Assembly (NCBI RefSeq): GCF_900110415.1
Contig: NZ_FODR01000003.1
Location: forward strand, 372,001-436,000
Direction: 5' to 3'
Length of the DNA stretch: 64,000 nucleotides
Origin: Mucilaginibacter sp. OK283
GTDB taxonomy: Bacteria > Bacteroidota > Bacteroidia > Sphingobacteriales > Sphingobacteriaceae
The translations under genes were made by a program, and so were the position numbers. Numbering within the stretch: the first letter of the stretch is position 1; each line of letters opens with the position of its first letter. Below the pieces are notes generated by a model. The model searched no databases and was not told the DNA's origin. It saw nothing but the letters and a program-made list of their open reading frames with translations. Below, in pieces: positions 58,428 through 64,000 of the stretch.

Positions 58428-60554
58428 ATGAATAAGTTAGCCGCTGCCCTTTTATCGATATTTTTTACCGTTTTAAGTTTCGGTCATGCGTCAGCCCAAA
58501 AAAATCCGGATACTGCATTCCAACTTAACAGGCTACCTTGTAACGTTACAAATCAGTGGCGATTTCATGCGAGTGATTATCCGGCATGGGCGGATACGGC
58601 GTTTGACGACAGTAACTGGCAACATGTTGATGCGACGAGATACTACCGATTTTTGCCCCAATTGGCTCACGCGCAGATGGGGTGGTTCCGGCTTACTTTA
58701 AACGTATCGCCGGCAATGCGAAATAAGGCAGTAGCAATGGTTGTCAGGCAGTACGGTGCCGCAGAAGTTTATTTCAACGGAGTGCTAATTCGTACTATGG
58801 GCCGCGTAAGCAACAACTATGAAAACGAAAGAACGCGGTCATCATCGCCCGAGCCACTTACGTTGCAGCTAACCAATTCACCAAAACAATACGTTGCGAT
58901 ACGATATTCGTTTAGCAGCTCCAACTTTGTTGTCGGCTATGGCCGGCCCGTAATTCGTACGTCATTCAGCCAGGTAGATAGCGCGTGGGATAACTTTTTT
59001 TTCCAGGTAGATTTTTATACCACCCGCGCCTGGGTGTCGGGCGGGTTTATGCTGCTAAGCATACTGCAGCTGGCAATTTATTTTTTTAACCGCGAGCGCA
59101 GGGTAAACCTTTACCTTTCCCTTTATGCATTAATGCAAATGATTACCCTTACCGACGGCCTTTTGACACCGATGTTGCATAACAGCAGCTGGTATAATGT
59201 TAATCTGGCTGTGTTTAATATAGCCGCTCCTTTAGATTTTATTTTCTTGCTGATGATGACCTATGCTTTTTTTGGCTATAAAAGGCAGCGATGGTTTATC
59301 ATCTTAATTGTATTAGCATTACCTGTTATCGTGATGCAGTTTATTGCCGATAACGCCGAAAACGAACACCTGCTGGCAATTTATAATATTGTAATTTACT
59401 TAACCATTATAGGGGTATCAGTAAAGGCCATTCGCGAAAAAAAGGCAGGGGCCCCGTTGTTCCTGTCCGGTATCATCGTTTCCCTGATATTCTTTTTACT
59501 CTTTAATACCAATACCATATCCCTGCTCGCAATGAGTTTTGAAGTGGCACTGGCTTTTATAACACCTGCAATTATCCTTTCTATCCTGCTGGCCCGGGAG
59601 TTTGCACAAAATGTGGCTTCATTGCGCTTAAAGCTGGCCGAGGTAGAAAGTTTATCGGCCCGAAACCTGCAACAGGAGATAGAAAAACAACAAATGTTGG
59701 CTCGCCAAAACGAAACGCTTGAACAAAAAATAACCGAACGTACTGCCGAGCTGAACCAATCGCTTCAGCAGTTGAAAACATCCCAGCGACAGCTTATTCA
59801 ATCGGAAAAAATGGCTTCGCTTGGCGAATTGACTGCCGGTATTGCACATGAAATACAAAACCCGTTGAACTTTGTCAATAATTTTTCGGATGTAAACAGA
59901 GAGATGATAGAAGAACTTATTGAAGAACTGGAAAAAGGCGATATTCAGGAAGCAAAGGTCATAGCTACCGACATTGGGCAAAATGAAGAGAAGATTAATC
60001 ACCATGGCAAACGTGCTGATGCCATTGTTAAGGGCATGCTGCAGCACAGCCGTACCTCGGCGGGCCAGATGGAACCCGTCGACCTTAATGCCCTTGCAGG
60101 CGAATACCTGCGTTTATCTTACCACGGAATGCGGGCCATGAATAAGCTTTTTAATGCGCAGCTGGCAACACATTTTGACGAGAAGCTCCCCAAAGCAAAT
60201 GTCATTCCGCAAGACATCGGACGAGTATTGCTCAATATCATGAATAACGCTTTTTATGCTGTTCAGCAAAAAGCCAAAACCGCCGGTGCCGATTACCGGC
60301 CCGAAGTAGCCATTAGTACCTTTTGCAACAATGGTAGGGCCGTAATTCAGATACGCGATAACGGTACCGGAATTCCTGCCAACATCCGGGAAAAAGTCAT
60401 GCAGCCTTTTTTTACCACGAAGCCTACCGGCGAAGGCACAGGCCTGGGTTTGTCCCTGAGCTATGATATTATAGTAAAAGGGCATAACGGAACAATTGAC
60501 ATTGAGAGCACCGAAGGGCAAGGCGCTTTATTTATCGTCGCGCTTCCGTTGTAA
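58428..60554 (+). CDS. Sensor histidine kinase with 7TM-DISM-like sensor
   Basis: A 708-residue kinase. ATG 58428 gives a proper signal peptide (MNKLAAALLSIFFTVLSFGH, cleavage near ASAQ); the in-frame ATG at 58332 adds an unrelated hydrophobic leader. A periplasmic jelly-roll-like domain (residues 25-185) precedes about seven membrane helices (205-405), the DISM layout. A coiled coil follows (415-460), then His474 in GELTAGIAHEIQNPLNFVNN, and an ATPase domain with NIMNNAFYAVQQK near 605, IRDNGTGIPANIREKVMQPF near 645, and GTGLGLSLSYDII near 672. The outer domain often binds carbohydrates in relatives. No response regulator is adjacent. Confidence 0.9.
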   Translation: MNKLAAALLSIFFTVLSFGHASAQKNPDTAFQLNRLPCNVTNQWRFHASDYPAWADTAFDDSNWQHVDATRYYRFLPQLAHAQMGWFRLTLNVSPAMRNKAVAMVVRQYGAAEVYFNGVLIRTMGRVSNNYENERTRSSSPEPLTLQLTNSPKQYVAIRYSFSSSNFVVGYGRPVIRTSFSQVDSAWDNFFFQVDFYTTRAWVSGGFMLLSILQLAIYFFNRERRVNLYLSLYALMQMITLTDGLLTPMLHNSSWYNVNLAVFNIAAPLDFIFLLMMTYAFFGYKRQRWFIILIVLALPVIVMQFIADNAENEHLLAIYNIVIYLTIIGVSVKAIREKKAGAPLFLSGIIVSLIFFLLFNTNTISLLAMSFEVALAFITPAIILSILLAREFAQNVASLRLKLAEVESLSARNLQQEIEKQQMLARQNETLEQKITERTAELNQSLQQLKTSQRQLIQSEKMASLGELTAGIAHEIQNPLNFVNNFSDVNREMIEELIEELEKGDIQEAKVIATDIGQNEEKINHHGKRADAIVKGMLQHSRTSAGQMEPVDLNALAGEYLRLSYHGMRAMNKLFNAQLATHFDEKLPKANVIPQDIGRVLLNIMNNAFYAVQQKAKTAGADYRPEVAISTFCNNGRAVIQIRDNGTGIPANIREKVMQPFFTTKPTGEGTGLGLSLSYDIIVKGHNGTIDIESTEGQGALFIVALPL

Positions 60555-60682
60555 ATACCTTTTGTTGCGTAAATTGCCAGGTATTGTAAATGCTTTCAAG
60601 GCTATGCTTACTAATAGAAGAAGGTTGTAATTGAGCCGACGGCATACAGCGCTCTGTACCTGCGTAAAAAGGGAAGGAGCAC

Positions 60683-60691
60683 GGGGGGGGG
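60683..60691 (+). repeat. Nine-G homopolymer upstream of the ECF sigma gene
   Basis: A run of nine G bases lies about 70 bp before the start of the sigma-factor gene, just upstream of a T-rich TAATTTTTTTG sequence that resembles a promoter -7 box. Such tracts are prone to slippage. Confidence 0.6.
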
Positions 60692-60763
60692 CGTAACTGA
60701 TAATTTTTTTGTTTTTATATTTATATTCTTAAATTTCATACATTCGTTATCAACTTCTTTAAA

Positions 60764-61351
60764 ATGACCACCCTAAAGCACTTTTCGGACAACGAATTGG
60801 TTGACTTATTTAAGTCGGGGGATCAGGCTGCTTATGTAGAAATATACGATAGGTACACACTCACTTTATTTAATCATGCCTATAATAAAACACGAGACAG
60901 AGAAGAGGCCAAGGATGTTGTTCAGGAAGTTTTCACAACCTTGTGGGCTAAACGCGACCAAATTAATTGCCATTCTAATCTTTCGGGTTATTTATATACG
61001 TCATTACGTAACAATATTTTGAACAGAATTGCTCGGCAATCAATACTTGAAAAATATACCACGTCTTTAATACAATTTATTCAAACCGAAGCAAGCCAGA
61101 TCATCACCGATCACCTTGTCCGTGAACACGAACTTGCTACGCTTATCGAAAAAGAGATTGCCGCTCTTCCGCCAAAAATGCGCCAGGTATTTGAACTTAG
61201 CCGCAAACAACATCTCTCACATAAACAAATCGCAGAGCAACTGGATATTTCCGAGCAAACCGTAAGTAAGCATGTTACCAACGCCTTAAAAACATTAAGG
61301 GTTCGCCTCGGTTTTTTTATCTATCTATTGATGCTTTTTCGGCTCTTGTAA
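60764..61351 (+). CDS. ECF-type RNA polymerase sigma factor
   Basis: A 195-residue sigma-70 family protein of the Bacteroidota ECF group that controls SusCD-like loci. Region 2 spans LFKSGDQAAYVEIYDRYTLT near 10 to EEAKDVVQEVFTTLWAKRDQ near 45-64. Region 4 is LPPKMRQVFELSRKQHLSHK near 128-147 and the recognition helix IAEQLDISEQTVSKHVTNAL near 148. The last 15 residues are hydrophobic (LGFFIYLLMLFRLL), a known feature of this group that may tie it to the membrane or the anti-sigma factor. It is followed 73 bp on by FecR, which should hold it inactive. Confidence 0.93.
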   Translation: MTTLKHFSDNELVDLFKSGDQAAYVEIYDRYTLTLFNHAYNKTRDREEAKDVVQEVFTTLWAKRDQINCHSNLSGYLYTSLRNNILNRIARQSILEKYTTSLIQFIQTEASQIITDHLVREHELATLIEKEIAALPPKMRQVFELSRKQHLSHKQIAEQLDISEQTVSKHVTNALKTLRVRLGFFIYLLMLFRLL

Positions 61352-61424
61352 AATATTTTATTTTTATTTACCTGTACGGTACGCGTTGTTTGTCTTACTA
61401 AAATAAAGGGAAATAAATAGTAGT

Positions 61425-62582
61425 ATGAACGATCAGGAGCTCAGGGATTTATTACATAAATACGGAAACGATACGGCCACTGATGATGAGAAATCGCTGA
61501 TTGAAAGCTGGTATTTGCATCATCAGGAATCGGAATTGCCCGATTATACACTTGATGAGCGCCTTCAGGATGCTGCAGCCGTTCGTGAAAATCTGAAAAG
61601 TCAATTCAGGATAGGCAGGGTGATATCACTTCCGCTTCGGATAAGTGCGGCCGCATGTGTTTTAATATTATTGAGCCTGGGCGGTTTTTATCTTATTAGA
61701 AATAATGTTACTAAAAACGAACTTACTGCAACTACACACCACGATATTCCGCCGGGGCAAAATAAGGCCGTATTAGCCCTTGCCAACGGGCAAAAGATTT
61801 ACATAACCGGTATAAAAAAAGGGATTATTTACCGGCAAGGCGCATTGCAGGTAACCCGTAATAAAAACGGAGTGCTTGCCTACACCCTAAACAAAAGCTT
61901 GATTGCTCCCGGGAATGCAGATAACCAGGGCACAACAAGATACAACACCCTTTCTACACCTCGTGGCGGCCAGTCGTCGATAACTTTAGCAGACGGAACA
62001 GTGGCATACCTTGATGCCCAATCATCTGTCAGGTTTCCGGTTGATTTTTCTAAATCTAAAGAAAGGCGGGTTGAAGTAACCGGGCAGGTATACTTTGATG
62101 TAAGGCACAATGCTTCAAAACCTTTTAGGGTAGATGTAAAAGGTCAAACCATTGAAGATATCGGTACTGTATTTAACATCAACGCTTACGATGACGAGCC
62201 GGCTATAAAAACCACATTGATTAGCGGCGGTATAAAAATAACAAGAGGAAACTCAATGGCTACGTTGCGGCCTGGTCAACAGGGAATAACTGTTTCTGAT
62301 AAAACCAATATCCTGGTAAAAGAAACAGATACCGAAGAAGTTACCGCCTGGAAAAATGGCTACTTCCTTTTTAATAACGAGAAGCTGGAAAGCATAATGC
62401 GGAAGATATCGCGGTGGTATGATGTTGATATTGTTTATCCGCAAGATAAGAATACCAATGTTGAATACTGGGGCAGCATTACCAGGTATGACAACGTATC
62501 TAAAGTTTTAAAGATGCTGGAAATAACCGGCGATGTAAAATTCAGGATTGAAGGAAAGAAGATTTTTATAGAAAAAAAATAA
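61425..62582 (+). CDS. FecR-family anti-sigma factor
   Basis: A 385-residue single-span inner-membrane protein. The cytoplasmic N-terminus (residues 1-70, ELRDLLHKYGNDTATDDEKS) binds sigma; a membrane helix lies at about 74-93 (ISAAACVLILLSLGGFYLI). The periplasmic FecR domain starts near 172 (TLSTPRGGQSSITLADGTVA, then LDAQSSVRFPVDF) and includes VEVTGQVYFDVRHNASKPFR near 217. The last 70 residues are a DUF4974-type domain (FLFNNEKLESIMRKISRWYD). It should release the sigma factor when the neighbouring TonB receptor signals through its STN domain. Confidence 0.93.
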   Translation: MNDQELRDLLHKYGNDTATDDEKSLIESWYLHHQESELPDYTLDERLQDAAAVRENLKSQFRIGRVISLPLRISAAACVLILLSLGGFYLIRNNVTKNELTATTHHDIPPGQNKAVLALANGQKIYITGIKKGIIYRQGALQVTRNKNGVLAYTLNKSLIAPGNADNQGTTRYNTLSTPRGGQSSITLADGTVAYLDAQSSVRFPVDFSKSKERRVEVTGQVYFDVRHNASKPFRVDVKGQTIEDIGTVFNINAYDDEPAIKTTLISGGIKITRGNSMATLRPGQQGITVSDKTNILVKETDTEEVTAWKNGYFLFNNEKLESIMRKISRWYDVDIVYPQDKNTNVEYWGSITRYDNVSKVLKMLEITGDVKFRIEGKKIFIEKK

Positions 62583-62714
62583 CTGACTTGATTAATAACT
62601 ATTTATAAATTAAACCCAGAGAAATATGAAGAAACAATAACTATAAACTCCAGAAAAGTGAAAAGGAAAAATAGCAGAGGCATTCGCTGTGCCCCTGCTC
62701 AATAGCCTGCTCAC

Positions 62715-62738
62715 ATCGTTTGCCAGCCGGCAAACGAT
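62715..62738 (+). promoter_or_regulatory. Hairpin in the leader of the SusC-type gene
   Basis: ATCGTTTGCC (62715-62724) and GGCAAACGAT (62729-62738) form a perfect 10-bp stem over a 4-nt loop, 43 bp before the receptor start. No T-run follows, so a role in RNA stability or translation is more likely than termination. Confidence 0.55.
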
Positions 62739-62781
62739 AAAATTGCTTTGAACAAATATTTCACGTAAAACAGACATTCAA

Positions 62782-64000
62782 ATGTATAAAAAGTTCAACG
62801 GATTTTTTTGTACCCGGAAGGGGTATATCCGCAAATTCCTGCTGATTATGAGACTTACCTCTATTATTTTGACGGTTACCATCTTACATGTTAGCGCATT
62901 GAGCATTGCTCAAAAAATTACCTACAAAAATAATTCCGCTTCGCTTGAACAAATCTTCAAAGAGATTAGGAAGCAAACTGGCTATAACGTTCTTGTTGCA
63001 TCCAATAAAATTAAAAACATCCAGCCGCAGGCCGTGAATTTTATAAACACGCCACTTGCCGATGTTTTAGATAAGGTGCTGGATGGACAATCGCTGACTT
63101 ACAGTATCGACGACAAAACCATATTGATCCGATACGAGCAAAAATTAAAAAAAGACGCGGCGGATGAAGCTCCGCCTATTACCGGAAAAGTAGTTGATTC
63201 AACCGGGATGCCTCTTCCCGGTGCTTCCGTCGGCCTGAAGGGAACAACCAATGGCACGCAAACCGATGTCAATGGTAACTTTAGCTTGAACGCGTCGGCA
63301 GGCGACATTTTAATAATAAGGTATGTTGGCTATGAAGGCAAGGAAATAAAAATAGGCACCAGTACAAATTTAGTTATCGAACTGAAAAAAAGCGCAGGTT
63401 CGTTAAATGAAGTAGTTGTTACTGCTTTGGGTATAAAACGCGAAGCAAGGTCATTAGGCTACGCCGCTCAGACAATATCAGGTGCCGATATGAATAAAGT
63501 TAACCCGCCAAATATAGCATCTGGCTTAATGGGCAAAATAGCAGGCCTGAATATTACCCAGCCAAACGGCGTGGAAGGTTCTTCAAACCGTATAGTTATC
63601 AGGGGTAATAACAATCTGGCCGGGAATAACCAGGCACTGATAGTGGTTGATAATGTTATTATTGATAATGAACCTGTACAGCCGAAAGGAGGGGTACAGT
63701 CTTTCAATGATGCCTTATCACTCAGTAACGGCGGTACCGACGTTTCGCAACCACCGGTAGATAACGGATCTTTTTTAAACAGCCTTAACCCTGATGATAT
63801 TGAAAGCCTGGATGTATTGAAGGGCCCAACTGCAGCAGCGTTATATGGTGCACGCGGCGCCAACGGTGTTATACTTATCGTCACTAAAAAAGGCAACAAA
63901 AAGAAAGGTTTTGGTGTTGATTATGGCTACACCTATCGCGCTAATGATCCTTATCGTTTTATAAAAACGCAAAGTGAATACGGTAACGGGATGACAGAAG
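62782..64000 (+). CDS. SusC/RagA-type TonB-linked receptor with STN domain (partial)
   Basis: The frame opens at ATG 62782 and runs off the right edge (about 406 codons seen). A long N-terminus (MYKKFNGFFCTRKGYIRKFL) leads to a signal helix ending near LHVSALSIAQ. An STN signalling domain follows (residues 55-115, ASLEQIFKEIRKQTGYNVLV), then a CarboxypepD_reg-like domain (ITGKVVDSTGMPLPGASVGL near 135) and the plug (EVVVTALGIKREARSLGYAA, the SusC/RagA signature, and later KGPTAAALYGARGANGVILI). The STN domain fits control by the sigma/FecR pair upstream. A SusD gene is expected outside the window. It imports glycans or peptides; substrate is unknown. Confidence 0.93.
   Translation, partial: MYKKFNGFFCTRKGYIRKFLLIMRLTSIILTVTILHVSALSIAQKITYKNNSASLEQIFKEIRKQTGYNVLVASNKIKNIQPQAVNFINTPLADVLDKVLDGQSLTYSIDDKTILIRYEQKLKKDAADEAPPITGKVVDSTGMPLPGASVGLKGTTNGTQTDVNGNFSLNASAGDILIIRYVGYEGKEIKIGTSTNLVIELKKSAGSLNEVVVTALGIKREARSLGYAAQTISGADMNKVNPPNIASGLMGKIAGLNITQPNGVEGSSNRIVIRGNNNLAGNNQALIVVDNVIIDNEPVQPKGGVQSFNDALSLSNGGTDVSQPPVDNGSFLNSLNPDDIESLDVLKGPTAAALYGARGANGVILIVTKKGNKKKGFGVDYGYTYRANDPYRFIKTQSEYGNGMTE

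Noticed and set aside
1..64000. CRISPR array, transposase-bearing insertion sequence or prophage
   Set aside because: No regularly spaced short repeats with unique spacers, no DDE-type transposase and no phage structural genes were found; repeats here are isolated palindromes.

Overview
The window reads as chromosomal DNA of a Bacteroidota bacterium, most likely a Mucilaginibacter/Pedobacter-type member of the Sphingobacteriaceae. The evidence is a SusC/RagA-type TonB receptor behind an ECF sigma/FecR pair, a DksA-like protein lacking zinc cysteines, promoter boxes of the TAnnTTTG type, weak Shine-Dalgarno sequences, and intergenic space filled with palindromic repeats. No rRNA gene, convincing tRNA gene, CRISPR array, transposase or prophage was seen.

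Layout. 1-2629: end of an AraC regulator, a TehB-like methyltransferase, a second AraC regulator and an isochorismatase-fold hydrolase. 3030-6058: an accessory two-gene unit of overlapping genes, a protein with a PLD-like C-terminus followed by an unrecognised helical protein; this is the best candidate here for an undescribed (possibly defence) system. 6212-10639: an orphan MacB/FtsX permease, a DUF1080 lipoprotein and a pRiA4b ORF-3-like gene broken by an in-frame TAA. 10792-15469: a Cys-containing secreted protein, then a tight TonB receptor/PepSY/heavy-metal-binding lipoprotein operon. 15925-18320: YceI with an operator palindrome, and a membrane-anchored glutamate-synthase-like protein. 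18321-21920: repeat-rich, with one micro-gene, an HExxH protein and a small membrane protein.

21921-30298: housekeeping and small unknown genes (cytidine deaminase, SGNH hydrolase, NTF2-like secreted protein, YdeI/DUF1905, RRM protein, OmpH/Skp, patatin, VOC protein). 30468-31604: a second short gene broken by TAA and an AT-rich stand-alone TIR-like protein. 31721-38633: a complete histidine-utilisation cluster, MarR regulator-hutH-hutU-hutI-ftcD, with a 24-bp perfect palindrome directly before the regulator; it would turn histidine into glutamate and a one-carbon folate. 38679-40601: a NagB-PIG-L fusion. 41378-42797: an APS kinase plus sulfotransferase pair, a PAPS-making and PAPS-using cassette.

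43030-49172: cupin, ParC, small basic proteins, DksA-like protein, membrane proteins. 49192-52200: a four-gene minus-strand operon divergent from a MarR regulator, then DoxX. 52415-56637: thioredoxin-like protein, a cNMP/CBS/DUF294 protein overlapping a tail-anchored DnaQ-type exonuclease, and a HopJ-family protein. 56787-60554: two sensor histidine kinases. 60764-64000: ECF sigma, FecR anti-sigma and the start of a SusC-type receptor cut by the window end.

At least five families of long palindromic intergenic repeats recur between genes. All family names are from reading motifs by eye; no database search was run.
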